A DNA stretch of 37,112 bases from a virus (IMGVR_UViG_3300027763_000123:1-37112), one strand, 5' to 3'; positions 1 through 7,420 are shown, counted from the stretch's first letter. The notes: generated by a model not told the origin, from the letters alone. Numbers and translations are program-made.

Positions 1-117
1 GCATTGTCCTTGCAACCAGCGCCAACCAGCGCCAACCAGCGCCAACCAGCGCCAACCAGCGCCAACCAGCGCCAACCAGCGCCAACCAGCGCCAACCAGC
101 CCGATAGGCACTATTAG
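1..117. repeat. Left copy of 117-bp terminal direct repeat, containing a decamer tandem array
   Basis: These bases are identical to 36996-37112. Inside, positions 21-100 are eight perfect head-to-tail copies of GCCAACCAGC, preceded by a partial copy (TGCAACCAGC, 11-20) and followed by CCGATAGGCACTATTAG. The identity means the molecule is circular or circularly permuted in the assembly, or that it has short true terminal repeats. A 10-bp period is close to one DNA helical turn, so each copy would face the same side of the helix, as in protein-binding arrays. The array lies between two divergent transcription units and beside terS, so a packaging (pac-like) or replication-origin role is possible but unproven. 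Confidence 0.9.
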
Positions 118-384
118 CCATTTTTGACCCCGGTAAAAGTCACGGCCACAGAAATCCGGGTACCTACTACTACTACCTAAAAATAATGAATAGTAGTTTT
201 GAGAAGTACTGAAATATAGCCTATTACTGATATTTCACGAGGTTGGCGCTGTCGCGCGTCAAATAAAAACGCAAAGTTTGCACGTCAAAATATATTTGCA
301 TGGGAAGTACTTGCAAATCAGAATTAGGTATGCTGTAATGCCTTTGCTGGTCCGAAAATACACTAAACTAAACGAGGCGACAAA
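118..384. promoter_or_regulatory. Intergenic control region upstream of the rightward early operon
   Basis: No gene is visible here. The stretch is AT-richer than its surroundings and full of short symmetries: a CTA triplet run at about 164-176; TGAAATAT-N12-ATATTTCA at 210-237; the palindrome GCAAAGTTTGC at 271-281; and ATTTGCA-N11-TGCAAAT at 294-318, which overlaps the -35 element of the promoter below. The repeated TTTGCA/TGCAAA half-sites suggest binding of a regulator, or origin-like elements. No regulator gene was recognised that would explain them. Confidence 0.55.
311..339 (+). promoter_or_regulatory. Sigma-70-type early promoter with extended -10
   Basis: TTGCAA (311-316) and TGTAAT (334-339) are separated by exactly 17 bases, and TGC directly precedes the -10 hexamer, making an extended -10. 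Transcription would start near 346, about 40 bases ahead of the GP88-family gene. The -35 hexamer lies inside the right half of the inverted repeat at 294-318, so a protein bound there would block polymerase. The assignment rests on consensus matching only. Confidence 0.65.
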
Positions 385-1032
385 ATGCAAAATATGACCA
401 AAGCGCAAGCGCATTCAATTCATGGTGGTCTGACGCAAACTACCAAAATGCCTTGCAAGAGTTACTCACTGCCAACCATCGCATGCATAACTGGTTTCAA
501 AATGCGCGCGATCGCGGGCTCTATATGCGCCGATTGCTATGCCGAAAAAGGCAATTACAGAAAATACGCCAATAACATTGAGCCCGCACAGCATGCGCGC
601 CTAGTATCTATTGATGATCCGCTGTGGGTCGACGCCATGGTCGTCTCGATCGGCGACGATGGATACTTCCGCTGGCATGACTCGGGCGATATCCAGAGTA
701 TCGAGCATCTTGAGAAAATTGCAGAGGTTGCAAAGCGTACGCCCAATTGCATGCACTGGATACCCACACGCGAATACGGAATCGTGAGCGCGTTTACCGC
801 GCAATACGATATCCCACCGAATCTGATAATCCGATTGTCCGCCATGTTTATCGATAAACCGGTAATCGTTCCTGCCAGTCTCAAAAATATCGCTGGAATC
901 GCGGTATCAAACGTGCACAGCACAGCGCCGATAGGCACGGCATGCAATGCACCAAAACAAAACGGTGAATGCGGCAGCTGCCGTGCATGCTGGAATCGCG
1001 GTGTTGCTGCGGTATCGTATTCGGTACATTAG
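385..1032 (+). CDS. GP88-family phage protein
   Basis: This 215-residue protein resembles the phage 'gene product 88' family, whose biochemical role is unknown. The N-terminal part has the family pattern: a 'K-S-Y-S-L-P' stretch at about 25-30, then Cys34, Cys48 and Cys51 in 'C-A-D-C-Y-A-E-K-G-N-Y'. A central 'F-R-W-H-D-S-G-D' follows at 95-102, and the end is cysteine-rich (Cys187, 196, 199, 202) with CxxC spacing. The nine cysteines suggest a bound metal or iron-sulphur cluster, which is an inference. It is the first gene behind the strong promoter at 311-339 and has a GAGG ribosome site just upstream, so it is probably expressed early. The family assignment is from remembered motif pattern and not from a search. 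Confidence 0.8.
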   Translation: MQNMTKAQAHSIHGGLTQTTKMPCKSYSLPTIACITGFKMRAIAGSICADCYAEKGNYRKYANNIEPAQHARLVSIDDPLWVDAMVVSIGDDGYFRWHDSGDIQSIEHLEKIAEVAKRTPNCMHWIPTREYGIVSAFTAQYDIPPNLIIRLSAMFIDKPVIVPASLKNIAGIAVSNVHSTAPIGTACNAPKQNGECGSCRACWNRGVAAVSYSVH

Positions 1033-1041
1033 TGTCCGGCC

Positions 1042-1061
1042 CTATGCCCTAACGGGCATAG
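1042..1061 (+). other. Perfect hairpin between the first two early genes
   Basis: CTATGCCC-TAAC-GGGCATAG forms an 8-bp perfect stem with a 4-base loop, ten bases after the GP88-family stop codon. No T-run follows, so it is not a standard intrinsic terminator. It may protect the 3' end of the first message or act as a processing or weak attenuation site. Confidence 0.5.
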
Positions 1062-1100
1062 AGGCGCGCATTGACGCCATAATAAACTGGAGTAAACGAT

Positions 1101-1394
1101 ATGAGATTGACAATGGAACAGCGGGATTCGAATCTAGTCACGGGCGGAAATTACAGTCCGTTCGTTTTTGTCGACCGCGACGGCGTCCACGTCGGGGACC
1201 AAGACAACCATCGGATTTTTGAATCCGTGCGTTTTGCGATTGAACATGCCCGGTTTCAAATTTTGCCTGCTCGGCAGCTGGCAAAAGCGCGTCGCGCGGA
1301 TCCTCATGGGATTGAATTCGCGCGCGCGCTGTGGCACGACGACGCATCACTGCAGCTGGATGCGCTGTATACCCTTGCACGGGCGGCAGCATGA
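1101..1394 (+). CDS. Hypothetical phage protein (97 aa)
   Basis: I do not recognise this protein. It is soluble-looking, begins 'M-R-L-T-M-E-Q-R-D', and has a glycine/aspartate-rich segment near residues 23-35 ('F-V-D-R-D-G-V-H-V-G-D') suggesting a beta-hairpin, followed by a mainly helical, alanine- and arginine-rich C-terminal half. The ATG at 1101 has a GGAG ribosome site 12 bases upstream. Its TGA overlaps the ATG of the next gene in an ATGA junction (1391-1394), so the two are probably translationally coupled. This regular coupling supports it as a real gene of the early operon. Confidence 0.65.
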   Translation: MRLTMEQRDSNLVTGGNYSPFVFVDRDGVHVGDQDNHRIFESVRFAIEHARFQILPARQLAKARRADPHGIEFARALWHDDASLQLDALYTLARAAA

Positions 1395-1612
1395 TCACCT
1401 TAGGCTGGAATAGTATCCGTAACATCGGCAAAGCCGACAGCGCAAACCGCTGGTATCCAGCGCCGGAAGTTGCGCCATATTTCGCCCACATCCGAAGCCC
1501 GTCGCGCGCTTGGCCATATTCGTACGCCAAGGCGGCGCAAACGCGTAAGTTCGCAACCTGGTTGCTGGTTAATCGTCCGGAATTGGCCAATCGTTTGGGG
1601 GTAACGGTATGA
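1391..1612 (+). CDS. Hypothetical phage protein (73 aa)
   Basis: An unrecognised small basic protein beginning 'M-I-T-L-G-W-N-S-I-R-N-I'. It has an aromatic middle (W-Y-P-A-P-E, Y-F-A-H) and a helical C-terminal half rich in Ala, Arg and Lys. The frame is open further upstream to 1331, but the ATG at 1391 is favoured because it makes a 4-base ATGA overlap with the preceding gene. Its own stop also forms an ATGA overlap with the next small gene. No function is proposed. Confidence 0.6.
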   Translation: MITLGWNSIRNIGKADSANRWYPAPEVAPYFAHIRSPSRAWPYSYAKAAQTRKFATWLLVNRPELANRLGVTV

Positions 1613-1701
1613 GAGAGGAAACAGTAGGTGAGGCGATCGCGGCGCTCGTATGCTGCGGTATAGGTATTGCGCTGATCTTGGCGCTTGGTATATTAATCTA
1701 A
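1609..1701 (+). CDS. Small predicted membrane peptide (30 aa)
   Basis: The 30-residue product has an acidic N-terminus (M-R-E-E-T-V-G-E) followed by one continuous hydrophobic segment, about residues 9-30, with two adjacent cysteines (14-15) and Gly/Ile/Leu repeats, so a single membrane span is expected. The gene is supported by the ATGA overlap with the upstream stop at 1609-1612 and by the position of the next gene, whose ribosome site starts right after its TAA. Function is unknown; small early membrane peptides of phages sometimes act on host membrane processes, which is only a possibility here. Confidence 0.5.
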   Translation: MREETVGEAIAALVCCGIGIALILALGILI

Positions 1702-1716
1702 TCAAGAGGATACATT

Positions 1717-1941
1717 ATGAGCCGTACACTAGAGGAGCAAGAACGGGCGGCGTTCGCAGATGGCGATTACGCGCTCGCGCACATGATCGCGCACGTGATC
1801 GAATTGGAGGACGACGCGTGCGAGCTGCGCGCGGCGGCCACGGACGACGCGCGCACAATCGAGCATATTAAGCGGATCCTGCGTGATGCGCTGGCGGACG
1901 ACTGCTGGCGTGAGCGCGCTGCGGCGGCGATCGCCGAGTAG
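1717..1941 (+). CDS. Hypothetical acidic helical protein (74 aa)
   Basis: Unrecognised. The protein is almost entirely helix-forming residues, with many Ala, Glu, Asp and Arg, and no aromatic core apart from one Tyr and one Trp, which suggests a short helical bundle or a coiled coil. The ATG has a clear AGAGGA ribosome site 8 bases upstream (about 1704-1709). It lies in the early operon between a membrane peptide gene and another small gene. Confidence 0.65.
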   Translation: MSRTLEEQERAAFADGDYALAHMIAHVIELEDDACELRAAATDDARTIEHIKRILRDALADDCWRERAAAAIAE

Positions 1942-1966
1942 TATTTTTCAAACTGAGGAGAAAATC

Positions 1967-2227
1967 ATGCGCAGTAGACTGATGAAAACACTGGCACGGC
2001 AGGGCTCGCGCTATCAGGCGCGGATAGCTTTCCAAAATTGGGAGCATTACGGCATATCGTGGGCCGATGCTGGCCGGCGCGCGGCAGCGGAAACGCTGGT
2101 ATGCGTGGTATCACCCGCGCTCACCAGCCGGCACACCAGCGCCACACGCCGGCGCGCGCGTGCGGCGGCGCTACGGTTCACCGGTTGGATGCCGGGAGCC
2201 GGGGACTATGGGGTTGTGCCGGCATAG
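1967..2227 (+). CDS. Hypothetical basic protein (86 aa)
   Basis: Unrecognised. The product is strongly basic, with an N-terminal 'M-R-S-R-L-M-K-T-L-A-R-Q' and a run of arginines around residues 60-68, so nucleic-acid binding is possible. The ATG at 1967 is chosen over open sequence upstream because a near-consensus ribosome site, TGAGGAG, sits 6 to 7 bases before it. A Trp/Gly-rich tail ends the protein. Codon use is as GC-rich as in its neighbours. Confidence 0.55.
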   Translation: MRSRLMKTLARQGSRYQARIAFQNWEHYGISWADAGRRAAAETLVCVVSPALTSRHTSATRRRARAAALRFTGWMPGAGDYGVVPA

Positions 2228-2239
2228 TACTCGACTGGC

Positions 2240-2261
2240 GGCGCCTGGTAACCCGGGCGCC
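2240..2261 (+). other. GC-rich hairpin in a 76-bp intergenic gap
   Basis: GGCGCC (2240-2245) pairs with GGCGCC (2256-2261) across a 10-base loop. No T-run follows, so it is not a convincing terminator. It stands between the 86-residue gene and the membrane peptide gene at 2304 and could slow or process the transcript. Confidence 0.3.
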
Positions 2262-2303
2262 ACCGGGCGCGCACTGCGTCAATAACCTAAAGGACACTAA
2301 AAT

Positions 2304-2384
2304 ATGGACGCTGAAAATATCACGCTGTTTATCGGGGGGTTCCTGATTGTTGGGTACGTGTTTTTCTCGGTATTTTTTAATTGA
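2304..2384 (+). CDS. Very small predicted membrane peptide (26 aa)
   Basis: The product reads as a short acidic head (M-D-A-E-N) followed by about 20 hydrophobic residues rich in Phe, Gly, Val and Ile, consistent with one membrane-spanning helix. An AAAGGA ribosome site lies at 2289-2294, 9 bases before the ATG. Its stop overlaps a possible TTG start for a second hydrophobic peptide. It is the second membrane peptide of this operon. The short length means it could be chance, but the ribosome site and composition argue for a gene. Confidence 0.45.
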   Translation: MDAENITLFIGGFLIVGYVFFSVFFN

Positions 2385-2440
2385 TCGCGCTCGGCGTTTT
2401 TCTGCTGCTGGCGTTGCTAGCAATCGTTTTTGATCTGTAA
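2381..2440 (+). CDS. Possible hydrophobic micropeptide (19 aa, TTG start)
   Basis: A TTG at 2381 overlaps the TGA of the preceding peptide gene and opens a 19-codon frame of nearly pure Leu/Ala/Val/Ile/Phe ending in Asp-Leu. Its stop codon runs directly into the terminator at 2443. There is no independent ribosome site, so expression would need coupling to the upstream gene. The evidence is thin. Confidence 0.22.
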   Translation: MIALGVFLLLALLAIVFDL

Positions 2441-2442
2441 AA

Positions 2443-2466
2443 AAAACGGGCCTTTCGGCCCGTTTT
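2443..2466. terminator. Bidirectional intrinsic terminator between convergent operons
   Basis: AAAACGGGCC-TTTC-GGCCCGTTTT is a perfect 10-bp inverted repeat with a 4-base loop and a GC core. It has a T-run on the right for rightward transcripts and, through the A-run at 2439-2446, a U-run for leftward transcripts. It separates the end of the + strand early operon (2440) from the end of the - strand replication operon (stop at 2467). Confidence 0.93.
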
Positions 2467-4752
2467 CTATTTCACCAGCCGCAGTGCATCGGCCAGCGGC
2501 GAGCTTCCCGGCGATTCTACCAGGCGCCTAAGCTCTGATTTCGTCGCGCGCGCGAGTTCCGGCGCGCAATACACATGGCGGCGCGTGGAATACTCGGCGC
2601 TCGTGACGCGCCCACAGTCTAGCCATTGACACTCTAGCAGGGCATGGTGCAGGGCGGCGGCGGGGATCCGCTGTCCCGGCGCCAAGCCCGCGCGCAGGGT
2701 GAGATCGGCGCACAGGACATGAAACGGGGCGGTGATGGCGCCAGCCTCGAACGGGCCTTCACGGCCCCGTATCATATCGCACAGGATCGACTCGGCGGGC
2801 GATTGGCCATTGGATATCAGGCTGAGCTTGTACTCCGTCACTGGCGGCGCTGCGGCGGGGTTGAACGCCGATACATCGCGCCGGTAAAGCCATGCGGCGA
2901 TCGCTTCAAAACCACCCGATTCAAACCAGCGCCACATCCGCTGGCCGCGCTCCGGTGGATCCATGCGCGGCAGGTCAGACCACACACAGAACCAGCGCCT
3001 ATCCTGCGTATCCAGCACGATCGGCACCCGGTCGTTGGACGATGCGATGACCAGGCACCGGTTCACGACGTTGTAAGGGTGCTGCATTTTTTTATTAACC
3101 AGGATGGTTTCCGGCGGCGCGGCGATGATCGGTTTCAGGTGGTTCGCCAGCGCGCGGCGGTCTTTCGCTTCGCTTTCCCGCAGTTCGTGGAGGATTATCA
3201 CTTCACTCTCGTAGGCGTAACCCCATTGCGAGTTTATGGTGTTGTTGTTGAGTTCACCCTTGTTGCGCCCCTGACCGCACAACGCCCATAAAAACGGCGC
3301 CCAAAACGTGTCTTTTCCGCTACCTTGATACCCGGCGATCAGGACGGCGTGGTTTATCTTAACGCGCGGCTGTTGCAGCTTGCAGGCCATGACGTCGAAG
3401 ATATGCTCGCGGTCGGCGCGCTCGGGGATCAGGGCGGCGCAGTGGTCGAGCCAGAGTGAGATGTCAGCCTTCAGTTCGCGGTTGACCGGCGGGCGGGCGT
3501 CGCGCCACATGTTGCCAAACACGTCACCGTCACGCGTCACCAGCACGTCGTCGCCGGCGCTGTAGGTAATGCCGACCAAGGCGGGCGCGCCCATCGACTG
3601 GCGGTTTTCATCAAAGCAAATCGACGCCTCGACACGGCGGGACTTGCCCTTGGCGTCGGTGTGTATCGAGTGGCATGGGATGTGTCGGAATAGCGCGTTG
3701 AATACCGTGCGCGGGATGTGGTGGCGCTCCTGCATATCGAAAAACGCCTCGTCGGACAGCAAGTAGGCAAACCGGGTATACCACCCGGCCTTCTCAACCC
3801 GTCCGATCTCTTTGCGCTCGACGGCGGCGATCAACGCCCCGGCCTCGGTGCCGGCGCTGAACAGGTCACCGGGCTTGAGTTTAGCCAGCGTCGTGGCCAT
3901 CACGGCGGCGAGCAGTTCGTCGCGCAAACCCGTGGTGTGCTGCGGCCCACCCTGCTCGGCCACCCAGGCAAGGAAGCGGGCGCTGTTCCACTCGGCGCAA
4001 TGGGCATGAAGGCAGGTGTAGGCCCGGTTGACGGGCATGTAACGGCCTTCGATCTCGCCGGTGGTGTGCGCCTCGGCGTTAGGGCAGACCACGCCCCACC
4101 AGCCCGCTGCGTTGCCTTGGGCGGTCAGGTGACCGGCCTCGGAGAGCCACGCCAGCACGTCGTCGGTGCCGTCGTCGTCGAGCGCCACCCGGCGCAGGGC
4201 GGCGGTGTCGGACGGGTCAGGCGTCACGCCCAAGGCGGCGCAGACATGCTCGACGGTGAACTCGCGGTGCGGGTTAAACTCGGTCAGGACAGACACGAAG
4301 CGGTCGCGGCCCGGTTTGATGTTGATCGAGCCGGGGATGCGCCAGTTCCGCACGGCGTTGATGGCGCCCCCGTCGGTGTAACCGGCTTCGGCGAAGGCAC
4401 GCTCGGCAGCGGTAGCCACGGCCACCAAAACCTGCACGCTCAGCACCCAGGCCCACTGAAAATTACCCGGCGAGGTTTCGATCTTCCATGTCGGCTCCAG
4501 CGGTGGCACCTTGGACTTGGTGCCCACGTCGTCCACGGCAAGGAAGGTGACGTGTGTGCAGTTGCTGGTGCTGGCCGATATACCGCCGGTCATCCGGTCG
4601 AGGATAAACGAACCACTGCTGACATACCACGCCTTGCCCTCGGCGCGGGGCGCGTCGGGCAGTTGCGGTATCCACGCCTTGGTTTTCTGCTGGACAAAAA
4701 GAACAGTTTCGCCCTCGGGGGCCAAGCTGGTTACAAATTCAATAAAATCCAT
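2467..4752 (-). CDS. Bifunctional DNA primase-helicase
   Basis: A 761-residue replication protein. The N-terminal part looks like a RepB-type primase: 'L-A-V-D-D-V-G-T-K' at 71-79 supplies acidic residues, and 'T-W-K-I-E-T-S-P-G-N-F-Q-W' at 88-100 is the family signature. A Cys/His cluster at about 223-252 (Cys223, Cys247, His249, Cys252) suggests a zinc element. The C-terminal half is an SF3/D5-like helicase (DUF5906-type) with Walker A 'G-Y-Q-G-S-G-K-D-T' at 474-482, a Walker B-like 'E-V-I-I-L-H-E-L' near 517-524 and a sensor stretch near 565-588. It would unwind the fork and prime synthesis for the polymerase encoded just upstream. The frame is open to 4884, but the ATG at 4752 has an AGGAGA ribosome site. 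It is the last gene of the operon. Confidence 0.9.
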   Translation of the reverse strand: MDFIEFVTSLAPEGETVLFVQQKTKAWIPQLPDAPRAEGKAWYVSSGSFILDRMTGGISASTSNCTHVTFLAVDDVGTKSKVPPLEPTWKIETSPGNFQWAWVLSVQVLVAVATAAERAFAEAGYTDGGAINAVRNWRIPGSINIKPGRDRFVSVLTEFNPHREFTVEHVCAALGVTPDPSDTAALRRVALDDDGTDDVLAWLSEAGHLTAQGNAAGWWGVVCPNAEAHTTGEIEGRYMPVNRAYTCLHAHCAEWNSARFLAWVAEQGGPQHTTGLRDELLAAVMATTLAKLKPGDLFSAGTEAGALIAAVERKEIGRVEKAGWYTRFAYLLSDEAFFDMQERHHIPRTVFNALFRHIPCHSIHTDAKGKSRRVEASICFDENRQSMGAPALVGITYSAGDDVLVTRDGDVFGNMWRDARPPVNRELKADISLWLDHCAALIPERADREHIFDVMACKLQQPRVKINHAVLIAGYQGSGKDTFWAPFLWALCGQGRNKGELNNNTINSQWGYAYESEVIILHELRESEAKDRRALANHLKPIIAAPPETILVNKKMQHPYNVVNRCLVIASSNDRVPIVLDTQDRRWFCVWSDLPRMDPPERGQRMWRWFESGGFEAIAAWLYRRDVSAFNPAAAPPVTEYKLSLISNGQSPAESILCDMIRGREGPFEAGAITAPFHVLCADLTLRAGLAPGQRIPAAALHHALLECQWLDCGRVTSAEYSTRRHVYCAPELARATKSELRRLVESPGSSPLADALRLVK

Positions 4753-4823
4753 GTTATAGTCTCTCCTGTTGTGGTGGTTGTTTTGGCGGCTCACGGTCAC
4801 TCCCCCGTGGGCCGTCCCTTTAT

Positions 4824-6755
4824 CTACTTGCCGTATCGAGTCATAATCTTGATCTCGACGCCCAACGGCAGACCAGCGGCCCACTCATCCGGCGTACACA
4901 TCACACTACGCATCCGCGCTACTGTTGCCTCGGCCATGCGCTCGGGACACTCAACAACAATTTCATCGTGGATATGCAGAATCACGTCCTCTAGTTGGCG
5001 CAGCGCGCCGCGCAATATATCGTTCGCGGTTGCTTGGGTAGCGTTTTCAACGGCCAGACCGCGCCATAGACGGGCGCGCGGCCACTCGGTCGCATCGGCG
5101 GCGGGCTTCCAGGATGCCTTTAGGTAGGACACCCCGTCGTTGTCGAGCTTGGCGAACGGGTAGCATAGCACTCGACCCGACGGCAGGGAATACCAAAGGT
5201 GCTGACCATCATATAAATAACACACCCGGCCAGCATGGCACTCATGCCCCTTGTGGCGCAAGGCGCGAGTGTAGGCGGCTTCCAGGTCTTGACCGTGCTT
5301 CATCGCCCAAGGATTAGCACGGCGCCAGGTCGAAATAGCGCGGGCGATCTCACCTTCGGTCATCTGCACACCGTAGACGCGCCCGAAAGTCTCGAACGAG
5401 CCAGGCCCACCGAGGAAACCTAGCGCGAGTTCCTGCACCTTGCCGACCTGCCGCTGCATGTCGGTCACGTCGTTGTAGGCCACGCCGAACGTCGAGGTCG
5501 CGTTGACCTTGTAGGGGTCGAGGCCGGAACGGAACACGTCCAGCTTGGCCTCGCCGGCGGGGCAGTTGGACAACCACGGGTTCACACGGCCTTCAATCGC
5601 CGCCCAGTCGGCCACGACCAGCACGTTACCCGGCGCCGGGATGAGCGCCGGGCGTAGCATCCCCTTTAGAACGTCCGTCACGCGCTTACCGTATTCTGGC
5701 ACAATTTGATGCCCGCGCACTATCGCTTGGCGCACGGCGAAGGGGTCTTTTGCGGTCTTGCGCGTCAGGTTGTGGATCTGCGCGCCATAACTGGCAGCTC
5801 TACCTGTGGCGCTGCCGCCAGCAAACACGAACGCACCACGCACCCGGTCGTCCTCAATGTCAGCAAGCGCGGCCAGCCGCTTGAACTTGGCAACACTGGA
5901 CGCCCACAGGTCATCGGCGCATTGGACGACCTCGGCCACGTCGGGCGGCACCTCGTCGGGGCCGAGCGTGAGCAGGTTGGCGCGCACCGATTTGTCGATC
6001 GAATACTTCTCACCTGTCCACATCAGCTTGACGGCCTCGGGGCCGACGCGAGCTTGCACCCACTGCCGCATTCGGGGCGAGCGCACACTGGTGATCTCAC
6101 CCTTGGACACCTCGCGCACGATATCTTGTATCTCGATTAACTCGGCCTCGGCGTAGCCTATCGCAGCGCCGCAAAGATCGGTATCGACCATCACGCCACG
6201 GTCGTTGATGCGCTCGCTGACGTGGTAGTCGGCCAGTTCTTGACCGGACAACGGGCGCAGGGACTGGCTGATGGCGCGCATAGCGCGCACGTCCTGCTCG
6301 CAGTAGGCCACCATCTCGGCCATCAGCGTCGGATCGTCGTTGAAGGTGCCGTCCTTGCGCGGGATGCAGAGCAACCGGATCAATGCCGAGCCACGGTGAT
6401 CCTTCTTCATCTTGCTGCTGACGGCGCGGCCTACATCCTCCAAGCTGCCGGGCAGGCAGTTAGCGCGGGCCTGCGCGGCGGTGCAGTAGAACTGCTCTAA
6501 TGGCGGCTCAACTAAGCCAAGGGTAGGACACACGACATACCAAAAGACAAGCCGCTCGAAAGCGGCGTTGTGGGCCATGATCGTATGGCCAGCAATGTCA
6601 GGGAACGGCATACCCGGCAACCAGGTAGCCACCTCGCCATCATCGAAGGCGTAGGACATGCACAGCACCTCGGTGCTGGCATCCTGCGCGTAGTTATAAA
6701 CGCCGCGACTAAGTAAGTCGCAGCGTGATCGTGTCTCAAAATCGAGCCAGATCAC
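4824..6755 (-). CDS. Phage family A DNA polymerase with 3'-5' exonuclease
   Basis: A 643-residue replicative polymerase of the PolA type. The exonuclease domain begins at the N-terminus: Exo I 'L-D-F-E-T' with Asp5 and Glu7, Exo II 'A-H-N-A-A-F-E' near 61-67, and Exo III 'Y-C-E-Q-D' at 151-155. The polymerase domain shows motif A 'V-A-D-W-A-A-I-E-G-R-V' at 381-391 (metal ligand Asp383), the O-helix 'R-Q-V-G-K-V-Q-E-L-A-L-G-F' at about 435-447, and motif C 'H-I-H-D-E-I-V' at 594-600 (Asp597). All key residues are present, so it should be active. The start is GTG at 6755, placed 8 bases after an AGGAG that overlaps the stop codon of the upstream gene. Length is close to T7-like polymerases. Confidence 0.95.
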   Translation of the reverse strand: MIWLDFETRSRCDLLSRGVYNYAQDASTEVLCMSYAFDDGEVATWLPGMPFPDIAGHTIMAHNAAFERLVFWYVVCPTLGLVEPPLEQFYCTAAQARANCLPGSLEDVGRAVSSKMKKDHRGSALIRLLCIPRKDGTFNDDPTLMAEMVAYCEQDVRAMRAISQSLRPLSGQELADYHVSERINDRGVMVDTDLCGAAIGYAEAELIEIQDIVREVSKGEITSVRSPRMRQWVQARVGPEAVKLMWTGEKYSIDKSVRANLLTLGPDEVPPDVAEVVQCADDLWASSVAKFKRLAALADIEDDRVRGAFVFAGGSATGRAASYGAQIHNLTRKTAKDPFAVRQAIVRGHQIVPEYGKRVTDVLKGMLRPALIPAPGNVLVVADWAAIEGRVNPWLSNCPAGEAKLDVFRSGLDPYKVNATSTFGVAYNDVTDMQRQVGKVQELALGFLGGPGSFETFGRVYGVQMTEGEIARAISTWRRANPWAMKHGQDLEAAYTRALRHKGHECHAGRVCYLYDGQHLWYSLPSGRVLCYPFAKLDNDGVSYLKASWKPAADATEWPRARLWRGLAVENATQATANDILRGALRQLEDVILHIHDEIVVECPERMAEATVARMRSVMCTPDEWAAGLPLGVEIKIMTRYGK

Positions 6756-6765
6756 GCTGCTGCTC

Positions 6766-7410
6766 CTACGCTACTACCCGACGGCGGCGGCTAGGGGCCG
6801 GAGCCTCTGCCGGCGCTTCCACCACCGGCGCTGGCTCGTCAGCGGTCAGGCTGACCCACTCCTCCACGCCGAACGTCGGCGTGTAGATGCGGCCATAGCT
6901 CTTGTGTTGGTAATGCTCCTTGCCCAACGTGATGATCGGCACCGGCGTGGACTGATCCTTTTCCACCTGCACCGCGATTGCTACGGCCAGCTCCTGCACA
7001 CCTCGCTTTCCACCCACACTGGTGGTGGTGAACCGCGCTTCCATACCGGCGTCCTCACCGCTGATGCACTTGAGCGACATACCAACCTGCGTTTCCCAGC
7101 CCTTCTTGGCGCCGGAAGGCGCTGCGTCCAACTCCGGCAGCGGATCGCTAACCGAGGCCATCTTCTCGCCTAACACCTCACCATCGCCCCAGGCGATGTA
7201 GCCGTGGACGAATGAGAACGGGTTAACGGCCCACTGCGAACCGTCCTCGACTTCGGTCTGGTCTGCACCGAATACCCAGTGCCCCGTTTTATCCATTTTC
7301 AGGATGACCATACCACTGGGGCCAGCAGCGGCCTCCAGCTTACGAAGCGATTGCGAAAGGCTTGCTACTGCCGGGAGTCCTGCACCTGCAAACGTGACTA
7401 GATTTGACAT
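6766..7410 (-). CDS. Conserved phage replication-associated protein (possible ssDNA-binding)
   Basis: A 214-residue protein that I recall as a common conserved hypothetical beside phage polymerase and nuclease genes. The middle contains a Gly/Trp/Phe-rich beta-type region ('H-W-V-F-G-A-D' about residues 46-52 and 'W-A-V-N-P-F-S-F-V-H-G-Y-I-A-W-G-D-G' about 60-77), and the tail is Pro/Ala/Glu-rich, ending in four arginines. Its place between the nuclease and the polymerase, and this beta-rich core with a flexible tail, fit a single-strand DNA-binding or recombination accessory protein, but the typical acidic SSB tip is absent. Function is therefore inferred. The ATG has a TAGGAG ribosome site at short distance. 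Confidence 0.75.
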   Translation of the reverse strand: MSNLVTFAGAGLPAVASLSQSLRKLEAAAGPSGMVILKMDKTGHWVFGADQTEVEDGSQWAVNPFSFVHGYIAWGDGEVLGEKMASVSDPLPELDAAPSGAKKGWETQVGMSLKCISGEDAGMEARFTTTSVGGKRGVQELAVAIAVQVEKDQSTPVPIITLGKEHYQHKSYGRIYTPTFGVEEWVSLTADEPAPVVEAPAEAPAPSRRRRVVA

Positions 7411-7420
7411 TACTTTACTC

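Noticed and set aside
947-1222. Open frame overlapping the end of the GP88-family gene and the next gene
   Set aside because: It overlaps two better supported genes in another frame and has no ribosome site.
4753-4823. Hairpin in the gap between polymerase and primase-helicase genes as a terminator
   Set aside because: The stem (GGC-CACGG with CCGTG-GCC) is imperfect and no U-run follows, so nothing beyond local structure can be claimed.
3718-5127. A 469-codon open frame on the + strand opposite the primase-helicase and polymerase end
   Set aside because: It lies antisense to two clear genes in GC-rich DNA, crosses the gap between them, has no ribosome site and is low-complexity (Gly/Arg/Val). 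It is a shadow of the real genes.
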